NCBI GenBank assembly: GCA_947498445.1 | Contig: CANMLK010000011.1 | Location: 1 to 37,595, forward strand | Length of the DNA: 37,595 nt | From: Beijerinckiaceae bacterium | GTDB taxonomy: Bacteria; Pseudomonadota; Alphaproteobacteria; Rhizobiales; Beijerinckiaceae | Direction: 5' to 3' | In this document: piece by piece, positions 28,006-35,975 of the stretch | How the letters are laid out: every line of letters starts with the position of its first letter | Position numbering within the stretch: position 1 is the first letter of the stretch | Notes under the pieces: generated by a model | Databases searched by the model: none | What the model was told of the DNA's origin: nothing | Seen by the model: only the letters and a program-made list of their open reading frames with translations | Made by a program: the position numbers and the translations under genes

Positions 28006-29161
28006 TCTGGTTGATCTGGCGGAAGATAATTTGCGCGATGAAGCGCGCCGCGCGATGGAAGTGTGTAACGCATGCCGCTATTGCGAAGGCTATTGCGCTG
28101 TGTTTCCAGCAATGGAGATGCGTCGCGAATTTTCCGATGGCGACCTCGATTATCTCGCCAACCTTTGTCACAATTGTCAGGGCTGTTACCAATCCTGCCA
28201 ATATGCGCCGCCCCACCCATTCGGCATCAATGTGCCGAAAGCCTTCGCTGAATTACGCCTGCAGACGTACGCGGACTATGCATGGCCGCAGCCGATGGCG
28301 AAATTCTTCGATCGCAACGGTACCCTCGTCACGTTGCTGACCGCGCTCTGCGTTGCAGGCGTCATCATCGCGCTGATGCTCATTCAGGACGCCAAGGTTG
28401 TCTTCGCAAGTCATGTCGGGCCGGGGGCTTTTTACAAGGTCATCCCGTGGGGGGTAATGACTGCTTTCGCCGGCGCCACATTCCTCTTCGCCATTCTCTC
28501 ACTCGTGATGAGCTTCCGTAATTTCTGGCGCGCCTCGCAGCGGCCCGCGACAGATATCGTGCGTCCGCGAACGCTCGCGCGGGCGATGCATGATATATTT
28601 ACGCTGAAGTATCTGGGCGGCGGAGGACATGGCTGTAACGATGTCAGCGATCAGTTCTCGATGCGCCGTCGCTATTATCATCACTTTACATTTTACGGCT
28701 TTATGCTCTGCTTCGCGGCCACGTCTGTGGCGACGATTTATGATCATGTGCTTGGGCTTCAGGCGCCGTATGCATTCTTCAGCCTGCCGGTCATGCTCGG
28801 CACGATCGGCGGCATCGGCCTCGTGATCGGGCCTGTCGGACTTATCTGGATCAAAATTATCAGCGATCCGGCGCCCTTGTCGAAGAAGATGATCGGCGGC
28901 GATTACGCTCTCTTGATGCTGCTTCTTCTCATATCCGTCACCGGCCTGCTTCTACTCGGGCTTCGCGAAACCGGCGCTATGGGTATCTTGCTCGCGATCC
29001 ATCTGGGCTTCGTGCTGGCCTTCTTCATCGCCATTCCCTACAGCAAGATGGTGCACGGACTTTATCGATCAGCTGCTTTGATACGTTACGCGCTTGAGCG
29101 GCAGGAAGAGAGCGAAGCGCACGCTGCTGCGCAGGGCAAGCCCAAGGTGAAGGCCGCCTGA
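27992..29161 (+). CDS. tcuB: TcuB-like membrane Fe-S/heme partner protein
   Basis: VCNACRYCEGYCAVFPAMEMRREFSDGDLDYLANLCHNCQGCYQSCQYAPPHPFGINVPKA: two Cys-rich clusters followed by TM helices; GTG start overlaps tcuA. Confidence 0.9.
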   Translation: MSSINLVDLAEDNLRDEARRAMEVCNACRYCEGYCAVFPAMEMRREFSDGDLDYLANLCHNCQGCYQSCQYAPPHPFGINVPKAFAELRLQTYADYAWPQPMAKFFDRNGTLVTLLTALCVAGVIIALMLIQDAKVVFASHVGPGAFYKVIPWGVMTAFAGATFLFAILSLVMSFRNFWRASQRPATDIVRPRTLARAMHDIFTLKYLGGGGHGCNDVSDQFSMRRRYYHHFTFYGFMLCFAATSVATIYDHVLGLQAPYAFFSLPVMLGTIGGIGLVIGPVGLIWIKIISDPAPLSKKMIGGDYALLMLLLLISVTGLLLLGLRETGAMGILLAIHLGFVLAFFIAIPYSKMVHGLYRSAALIRYALERQEESEAHAAAQGKPKVKAA

Positions 29162-29715
29162 TGAAGATAAAAAATGAAATCAAAATCGCTGCGCCGCTCG
29201 ACGCCGTCTGGGCGACGCTCGACGATATCCCGCGGGTCGCGCGGTGTGCGCCAGGCGCCGAACTTCTCGAACAGAAAGAGGACGGCGCCTGCATAGGCCG
29301 CATTGGCGTCAAGCTTGGGCCTGTTTCGCTTCAGTTCAAGGGCAGCGTTCAATTCACCGAACGTGATGAAGTTGCGCGCCGCGTGGTCGCCAAGGCCAAG
29401 GGCGCGGAAGAAAAGGCGCGCGGCACTGCCTCTGCCGATGTCGTCTTTCAATTGCACGACGACAATGGCGGCACGAAAATTGTAGTCGAGAGTGATGTTC
29501 AATTGGCCGGCTTCATCGCCCAATACGGGCGCGGCGCTGCGCTGATCCAGAGCACGGCACAGGCCATCATGAATCAGTTCGCAAAGAATCTCGAAGCTGA
29601 TCTGACGGGCGGGCAATCGGCGCCTGCCGGCGATATTTCGCTCGCGAAAGTTGTCGCACAAGGTTTGTGGAGCGCCGGGAAGGATGCTTTTCGCAAGAAG
29701 TCCTCCACGGAATAA
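29161..29715 (+). CDS. CoxG-like SRPBCC protein
   Basis: IAAPLDAVWATLDDIPRVARCAPGAELLEQKEDGACIGRIGVKLGPVSLQFKGSVQFTERDEVARRVVAKAKG. Confidence 0.88.
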   Translation: MKIKNEIKIAAPLDAVWATLDDIPRVARCAPGAELLEQKEDGACIGRIGVKLGPVSLQFKGSVQFTERDEVARRVVAKAKGAEEKARGTASADVVFQLHDDNGGTKIVVESDVQLAGFIAQYGRGAALIQSTAQAIMNQFAKNLEADLTGGQSAPAGDISLAKVVAQGLWSAGKDAFRKKSSTE

Positions 29716-29740
29716 TTTTGTCGATTGGGAGTTTGCGGAC

Positions 29741-30781
29741 ATGACCGGTGTGAGATCGATCAACGTAACAACGGCGGCGCTGGCGAGCTTGCTCGCAGGC
29801 GCCAGTTTCTCAGGCGCTGCGCACGCGCAAGATGCAGCCAGTTTCTACGCGGGCAAGAACATCGGCGTCATCGTCGGCTTTGGACCGGGAGGCGGATATG
29901 ATCTGTATGCGCGCCTTCTCGCACGTTATTACGGCGCACACATTCCCGGCAAGCCCAACGTCATCGTGCAAAATATGCCAGGCGCGGGCGGCGTGAACGC
30001 TGCAAACTTTGTATACAACACCGCAGCAAAAGACGGCACGGTTATCGCTGGCGTCAACCAGGGCGCAGCGTTGTTTCAGCAGCTTGGCGGCAAGGGCGCG
30101 CAATATGACGCCAGCAAGTTTCGCTGGATAGGCCGCATGGCGTCTTCCAATAACGTCGCCTACACTTGGACGGCGTCCGGCGTGCGCACGATAGAAGATG
30201 CAAAAAAGCAGGAAGTGATCATGGCCGGAAGCGGCGTGATCTCAGACGCCAATATCTATCCCAACGTGATGAATGGGCTGCTCAACACGCGCTTCAAAAT
30301 CATCAATGGTTATGCTGGCACGAACGAAAGCAACCTCGCGCTGGAGCGTGGAGAAGTGCAGGGGCGCGGCGGTGGTTCTTACTCCAGCCTGCAAACCACA
30401 CGGCCGCAATGGTTGAAAGACGGCACGATTTCTCTGCTCGTGCAGATTGGTCTTGAAAAAGAGCCGGATCTTCCCAACGTTCCGAGGCTGCTTGACCTCG
30501 TCACCAGTGAACAGGATCGGCAGATCGCCACGCTCGTCACGTTGCCTGTCGAAATCGGCTATAATTACTGGTCGGCGCCAGAAATCCCGGCTGATCGTGT
30601 CGAAGCTTTACGCAAGAGCTTCGAGGTTGCGATGAAAGATCCCGCTCTGCTGGCCGAGGCGAACAAGATTTCGCTCGACATCCGTTACAAGAGCGGCGCA
30701 GAGCTTGAAGATATGGTCGCTAAAGCGTCAAAGACATCGCCCGATGTATTGAAGCGCGCGGCGCAGATTCTGGGCTGGTGA
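29741..30781 (+). CDS. Bug/TctC-family TTT substrate-binding protein
   Basis: Signal peptide, then SFYAGKNIGVIVGFGPGGGYDLYARLLARYYGAHIPGKPNVIVQNMPGAGGVNAANFVYN; start trimmed from 29651. Confidence 0.92.
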   Translation: MTGVRSINVTTAALASLLAGASFSGAAHAQDAASFYAGKNIGVIVGFGPGGGYDLYARLLARYYGAHIPGKPNVIVQNMPGAGGVNAANFVYNTAAKDGTVIAGVNQGAALFQQLGGKGAQYDASKFRWIGRMASSNNVAYTWTASGVRTIEDAKKQEVIMAGSGVISDANIYPNVMNGLLNTRFKIINGYAGTNESNLALERGEVQGRGGGSYSSLQTTRPQWLKDGTISLLVQIGLEKEPDLPNVPRLLDLVTSEQDRQIATLVTLPVEIGYNYWSAPEIPADRVEALRKSFEVAMKDPALLAEANKISLDIRYKSGAELEDMVAKASKTSPDVLKRAAQILGW

Positions 30782-30800
30782 TGCAACGCCGGGAGACGAG

Positions 30801-31673
30801 ATGAAGCCGCCGCCGTTCAGTTATTACGCGCCGACCTCTGTGCAGGAGGCGGTCGCGCTACTGGGCTCGCTTGAAAACGCGCGCGTGCTGGCGGGCGGGC
30901 AATCGCTGCTGCCCATGCTGAACATGCGTTTTGCAACGCCGGATCACGTCATCGACATCAATCGTATTCCCGACCTCACAGGCATGGCCATTCGCGACGG
31001 AGAAGTGGTGATCGGCGCCATGACGCGACAGCGTGATCTGGAGTTCAGCCCCCTCATTCGCGAGCATTTGCCGCTCATGCATGAGGCGCTGCAATTTGTC
31101 GGGCACCGCCAGACACGCAATCGCGGCACCATCGGCGGCTCCTTGTGTCACTTGGACCCCGCTGCCGAATTGCCCTGCATTGCAGCCGCGCATGATGCTG
31201 TTGTCGATGTGGTCAGTGAAAGTGGTGCGCGCGAAATTCGTTTCGCAGAATTTCCGCTTGGCTATCTGACGCCGTCGCTGGAGCCAGGTGAAATGGTTCG
31301 CGCCATTCGCTTTCCAATATGGCCAACGCGCACAGGCGCATCCTTCGTCGAGTTTGCGCGCCGTCACGGCGACTTTGCGATCGTCTCCGTCGCCGTGCTC
31401 GTGACAATGGGCGCGGATGGCGCCATCGAACGCGCGAGCCTTACGTTCGGCGGCGTCGGGTCTGGCCCCATGCGTATGCATGATGTCGAGAGCGCGTTGA
31501 TCGGCAAAAGGCTTGACGCAGTCGCTATCAAGGCAGCAGCAGAGACGTGCGGGGCGATTGAGATTGACGACGACCCCTACACGCCGCCCCATTACCGAAA
31601 GCACCTCTGCCGCACGCTTGTTGCGCGCGCCTTGGAAACCGCCGCCTCGCGCGCCAGTGGGAGCCGCCCGTGA
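30801..31673 (+). CDS. Mo-hydroxylase FAD-binding (CoxM-like) subunit
   Basis: MKPPPFSYYAPTSVQEAVALLGSLENARVLAGGQSLLPMLNMRFATPDHVIDINRI...RQTRNRGTIGGSLCHLDPAAELP. Confidence 0.95.
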   Translation: MKPPPFSYYAPTSVQEAVALLGSLENARVLAGGQSLLPMLNMRFATPDHVIDINRIPDLTGMAIRDGEVVIGAMTRQRDLEFSPLIREHLPLMHEALQFVGHRQTRNRGTIGGSLCHLDPAAELPCIAAAHDAVVDVVSESGAREIRFAEFPLGYLTPSLEPGEMVRAIRFPIWPTRTGASFVEFARRHGDFAIVSVAVLVTMGADGAIERASLTFGGVGSGPMRMHDVESALIGKRLDAVAIKAAAETCGAIEIDDDPYTPPHYRKHLCRTLVARALETAASRASGSRP

Positions 31674-32176
31674 ACGAACCCGTCGATATGCGCACCATTT
31701 CGGTCAAGGTGAACGGTGTCGAGCATCGCCGCACCGCGCCCGTACGCATGTTGCTGTCGGATTTTCTGCGGCATGAATTGCGTCTCACGGGCACGCATGT
31801 CGGATGCGAACACGGCGTGTGCGGCGCTTGCACTGTGCTGGTTGATGGGCGCAGCGCGCGCGCCTGCCTGATGCTCGCAGTGCAGTCGGATGGTTGCGAA
31901 ATTCTCACGATTGAAGGCATCGCCAATGCTGACGGAACTCTGCATCCCCTGCAGGATGCGTTTCAGCGTCACCACGCGCTGCAGTGCGGCTTTTGCACGC
32001 CCGGCATGCTGACGACGCTCATGGAGCTTCTGGCCGACAACCCCTCGCCAACGGAAGAGGACGTGAAGATCACGATCTCCGGAAACCTGTGCCGTTGCAC
32101 GGGATACGCAGGCATCGTGAAGGCTGCGCTTGATGCAGCCGCCGTGTTGCGCGGTGAAAAGGCGCCTGAGATATAG
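31670..32176 (+). CDS. Mo-hydroxylase 2Fe-2S (CoxS-like) subunit
   Basis: GTHVGCEHGVCGACTVLVDG and CGFCTPGMLTTLMELL...GNLCRCTGY; GTG start overlaps the upstream stop (ATG 31688 is the alternative). Confidence 0.95.
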   Translation: MNEPVDMRTISVKVNGVEHRRTAPVRMLLSDFLRHELRLTGTHVGCEHGVCGACTVLVDGRSARACLMLAVQSDGCEILTIEGIANADGTLHPLQDAFQRHHALQCGFCTPGMLTTLMELLADNPSPTEEDVKITISGNLCRCTGYAGIVKAALDAAAVLRGEKAPEI

Positions 32177-32179
32177 GCC

Positions 32180-34495
32180 TCAGGCGCGTCCCAACCTGTT
32201 CATGATTTTCTTCAGCCGTTGCGGCGTAATGGGCAGTTGCGTAACCGCTCCAGGGCTGCTTAACGCGTCGTCGACGGCTGACGCAATCGCAGCGCCCACA
32301 GCCGCGATGCCGCTCTCGCCAGCGCCCTTGATGCCGAGCGGATTACGCGGGCTTGGCGCATCTTCCGCGATGATGACTTCCACATTCGGCACTTCATTGG
32401 CCGTCGGCATAAGATAGTCGACGAACGTCACCGACAACGGTTCGCCGCGCTCATCGTAGAGAAACTCCTCGTACAACGCGCCTCCAAGGCCCTGCGCAAA
32501 GCCGCCAAGAATCTGTCCGCGCACAAGCACAGGATTGATCGCGCGGCCGATGTCGTAAGCAATCACATACTGCTCGACATTGACGGCGCAAGTTTCGCGA
32601 TCAATTGAAACTACGGCGATCTGGTTTCCGTACGGATACACCTGATGATCGGTGTCGAACCATCCGTCGGCGCTCAGGCCCGGTTCACGCCCACGCCGCA
32701 ATTTCGCAGCTGGCCGAAGATGGTTTGCGATCTCTCCCAGCGTGATCGAAGGGCCTTCGCTTTCTCCGCGGCGGATCACGCGACCTTCAATGATGTCGAG
32801 CATCGCCGCATCGCTTTGCAATAGTTCAGCCGCGAACGACAGCGCTTTTTCACGAACGATGAGCGCGGCGGCGTGAACCGCGTTGGCTGTCATAACCGTA
32901 GCGCGTGACGCATGCGCCCCGATGCCAAAATCAATACGGTCCGTGCGTCCATGGACAACGCGGATGTTGCGATAGTCCACGCCAAGCGCCTCAGCGCAGA
33001 CTTGCGCCATGACAGTTTCGAAGCCCTGGCCAACGGATGCGCCGCCGGTGATGACCTCAATGGCGCCGGTTGTGTCGACGCATACATGCGCGCCGTCGGT
33101 GGGCCCCAGTCCGCTTTTTTCCACGAATGTCGCCAGACCAACGCCGACAAGCTCACCGCGCTTGCGACGCTCGGCCAGTTCGCCCTGCAGTTCATCCCAC
33201 TTGATCGCCTTTAGCGATTTGTCGAGCAGACCTACGTAATCGCCTGAGTCATACGAGACGTCATCTTCCAGTACGCAAAGTGGCCGCGCGTAGGGCATTT
33301 CATCGGAGGAGATGAGATTCTGTTTGCGCACATCGATGCGCGAAATTTTGAGCTTTGCCGCTATGGCGTCGAGCAGACGCTCGCGCACGAAATTCGTTTC
33401 GTAGCGGCCGGGCGCGCGATACGTGGCGGCGGGAGTCTTGTTGGTGAGGCGATAATGCCCAAGCGCCTTGTACGCGCCAACGCGATACGGGCCGGGCAGG
33501 ATGCCGCAAGTGGTTTCCGCCACGCGCATGGCATGCGTGCGCGGATACGCGCCCTGATCGTGCCAGAACTCATTCTCGATGGCGAGCAGCGTACCCTTTT
33601 CGTCAACCGCCGCCCGCGTTTTGTGGTGCTGCTCGCGCGACTGATTTGCGGCCATCAGATGTTCGCGGCGATCCTCGATCCATTTCACAGCGCCGCCAAA
33701 CCGCAACGCTGCGGCGAGCACAAGAATGTCCTCAGGATAAATTTCGCCGCGCACGCCAAAGCCGCCGCCCACATGCGTTTCGAAAAGATGCAGCGCCGCA
33801 GCAGGCCGGCCAAACAGGCGCGCCAGCGTTTCCTTGTTCTTGTGCGGCACTTTCGCCGCGCCGTGCAATTCCAGCACATCGCGCGCCGCATCGTATCGGC
33901 CGATGGCGCCGCGCGTCTCCAGCGGCACGCCGGAGTGGCGGCCAACAGTAACGTCTATTTCAACCACGGCGTAGGCTGTCGCAAACACGCTGGCGGTGTC
34001 GCCAAAGCCCTGCGTGATAATCGCAGCTTCGCTTGAAAGTCCCGGCGCGAAGTCGCCAGTCGCCGCGCGAGCGTCCATGATGACAGGCAGATCTTCAATC
34101 TCGATTTCAACAAGGTCGGCGGCGTCTTCCGCGATGTAAGCGTCGCTGGCGAAGATAGCTGCGACAGGCTCGCCAACATAACGCACGCGATCAATCGCGA
34201 GCACAGGCTGGCGATAGGGCTCAAGCTTCTCGATCTTGCCCTCGCGAAAATCGATGGGGCCGATCTCGGGAATGTCTTGCGCCGTCCACACGGCGTGCAC
34301 GCCGGGCAGGGCGCGCGCGGCTTGCGCGTCAATGCGCTTGATAAGCCCATGCGCGCTTGTGGAGCGGACAATGCGCATGTGCAATTGGTGCGCAAACGAA
34401 ATGTCGCCGACGAACATGCCCTTGCCGATGATGAGCGGCCGGTCCTCGAGGCGCTGAACGGATTGGCCGATGACGCCTTGTGGCTTCGCGTTCAT
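32180..34495 (-). CDS. Mo-hydroxylase large (CoxL-like) subunit
   Basis: IGQSVQRLEDRPLIIGKGMFVGDI...HVGGGFGVRGEIYPED...NKTPAATYRAPGRYETNFVRERLLD...GIKGAGESG. Confidence 0.95.
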   Translation of the reverse strand: MNAKPQGVIGQSVQRLEDRPLIIGKGMFVGDISFAHQLHMRIVRSTSAHGLIKRIDAQAARALPGVHAVWTAQDIPEIGPIDFREGKIEKLEPYRQPVLAIDRVRYVGEPVAAIFASDAYIAEDAADLVEIEIEDLPVIMDARAATGDFAPGLSSEAAIITQGFGDTASVFATAYAVVEIDVTVGRHSGVPLETRGAIGRYDAARDVLELHGAAKVPHKNKETLARLFGRPAAALHLFETHVGGGFGVRGEIYPEDILVLAAALRFGGAVKWIEDRREHLMAANQSREQHHKTRAAVDEKGTLLAIENEFWHDQGAYPRTHAMRVAETTCGILPGPYRVGAYKALGHYRLTNKTPAATYRAPGRYETNFVRERLLDAIAAKLKISRIDVRKQNLISSDEMPYARPLCVLEDDVSYDSGDYVGLLDKSLKAIKWDELQGELAERRKRGELVGVGLATFVEKSGLGPTDGAHVCVDTTGAIEVITGGASVGQGFETVMAQVCAEALGVDYRNIRVVHGRTDRIDFGIGAHASRATVMTANAVHAAALIVREKALSFAAELLQSDAAMLDIIEGRVIRRGESEGPSITLGEIANHLRPAAKLRRGREPGLSADGWFDTDHQVYPYGNQIAVVSIDRETCAVNVEQYVIAYDIGRAINPVLVRGQILGGFAQGLGGALYEEFLYDERGEPLSVTFVDYLMPTANEVPNVEVIIAEDAPSPRNPLGIKGAGESGIAAVGAAIASAVDDALSSPGAVTQLPITPQRLKKIMNRLGRA

Positions 34496-34971
34496 GGGCG
34501 CCGCCTCATATCGTCAGCAGCGATGCGCACTGCGGCCAGAATATTTTCATAGCCGGTGCAGCGGCAGAGATTGGACGCCACAACTTCGCGCAACGCTTCG
34601 TCGTCCATGTGAGGCGTCTTTTCCAGCGCTGCGACGGTGAGCATCAGAAAGCCTGGCGTGCAATAGCCGCATTGCACGGCGTGCTGCTCGGTAAACGCCT
34701 TTTGCATCGGGTGGAGCGCGCTGCCTTGCGCCAGTCCTTCCACGGTGCGGATTGTCTTGCCTTGCGCCTGCACGGCGAACATGAGGCACGAGCGCACGGG
34801 CTCGCCTTCCACGATGACGGTACACGCGCCGCACACGCCATGTTCGCAGCCCGCGTGCGCGCCGGTGAGGTTGCAATCCTCGCGCAGCGCATCGAGCAAC
34901 GTCTTGCGCGCGTCGATGCTGATCGTGCGCGTCTGGTCGTTGATTGTGAGCTGGATCGTATGCTTGGTCAT
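34492..34971 (-). CDS. Mo-hydroxylase 2Fe-2S (CoxS-like) subunit
   Basis: GAHAGCEHGVCGACTVIVEGEPVRSCLMF and CGYCTPGFLMLTV...SNLCRCTGYENIL; overlaps both neighbours by 4 bp. Confidence 0.95.
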   Translation of the reverse strand: MTKHTIQLTINDQTRTISIDARKTLLDALREDCNLTGAHAGCEHGVCGACTVIVEGEPVRSCLMFAVQAQGKTIRTVEGLAQGSALHPMQKAFTEQHAVQCGYCTPGFLMLTVAALEKTPHMDDEALREVVASNLCRCTGYENILAAVRIAADDMRRRP

Positions 34972-35825
34972 TGCATGGCCTGTTCGAGTCCGCGGCGCGT
35001 GGCTGCGCGAACAATATCGCGGCGATAGGCCGCGTCCGTCATCGCGTCTTCCATCGGATCGACCGCTGCTGCTGCAGCGTCTGCGGCTGCTGCAAACGCG
35101 GCTGCGTCAGGCGCGGCGCCGTCGAGCGCGGCCTCAGCCTCATGTATGCGACGCGGATATGGCTCTGCGCCGCCGATGCTGACGCGCGGTGATGTAATGC
35201 GGCCATTCTCGACGCTAAACGCGACAATGGCCATGGCGATGGCGAAGTCGCCCTTGCGGCGGCTGAATTCATAAAAGCCGGTGCGCGTTCCCTCGCGCAG
35301 CACGGGCATGCGCGCCTCAATCACGATCTCATCAGGCGCCAGCGTTGTGCTCATCGCGCCGTCGAAATAATCGCGGACGTCGATGCGCCGCTCGCCGCGC
35401 ACGCTGTGTGCAATAATTTCGGCGTCCAAAAGCGTCGCCAGCGCGCACCATTCGGAAGCCGGATCAGCATGCGCCAGGCTGCCGCAAAATGTGCCGCGCG
35501 AGCGCACGGAATAATTGGCGATGTTGGGCATGACCTTGGCGAAAAGTTCGCCGGTCGGCCCCGCAATTGCGCCGGGGATGAAGCGCGCATGGCGAACGCG
35601 CGCGCCAATGCGTAGCGCAGCGTCTTCGATGGTCAGCACATCCAGCGCCGCAATTTCGTTGATGTCGACGAGATGGTGCGGGCGCGCAACGCGAAACGCC
35701 ATCATGGGCGCAAGGCTCTGTCCCCCTGCGATGATGCGCCCATCGTGCTCGGCGACATCGGACAGGATGCGCGCGGCCTCATCGATGCTGAGAGGCCGGT
35801 GATAGGTAAACGGGGCTGGCTTCAA
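34968..35825 (-). CDS. Mo-hydroxylase FAD-binding (CoxM-like) subunit
   Basis: MKPAPFTYHRPLSIDEAARILSDVAEHDGRIIAGGQSLAPMMAFRVARPHHLVDINEI...YSVRSRGTFCGSLAHADPASEW. Confidence 0.95.
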   Translation of the reverse strand: MKPAPFTYHRPLSIDEAARILSDVAEHDGRIIAGGQSLAPMMAFRVARPHHLVDINEIAALDVLTIEDAALRIGARVRHARFIPGAIAGPTGELFAKVMPNIANYSVRSRGTFCGSLAHADPASEWCALATLLDAEIIAHSVRGERRIDVRDYFDGAMSTTLAPDEIVIEARMPVLREGTRTGFYEFSRRKGDFAIAMAIVAFSVENGRITSPRVSIGGAEPYPRRIHEAEAALDGAAPDAAAFAAAADAAAAAVDPMEDAMTDAAYRRDIVRAATRRGLEQAMQ

Positions 35826-35903
35826 GCGGGTGACCCTGACGTTCTGTGCTCAACGCGTGTGCGGCGCATACTGGCTTCCCCGTCGTTTCAAGACAAGGGA
35901 AAA

Positions 35904-35919
35904 GTACCAAATTTGGCAC
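35904..35919. promoter_or_regulatory. candidate palindromic operator between divergent CoxM-like and Bug genes
   Basis: GTaCCAAATTTGGcAC: perfect CCAAATTTGG core flanked by GT/AC. Confidence 0.5.
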
Positions 35920-35975
35920 AGCTCTTGTATTTGGTTAGTCTGAGGCAAGCCCATTGAACGTCGGAGATTTTAAGC

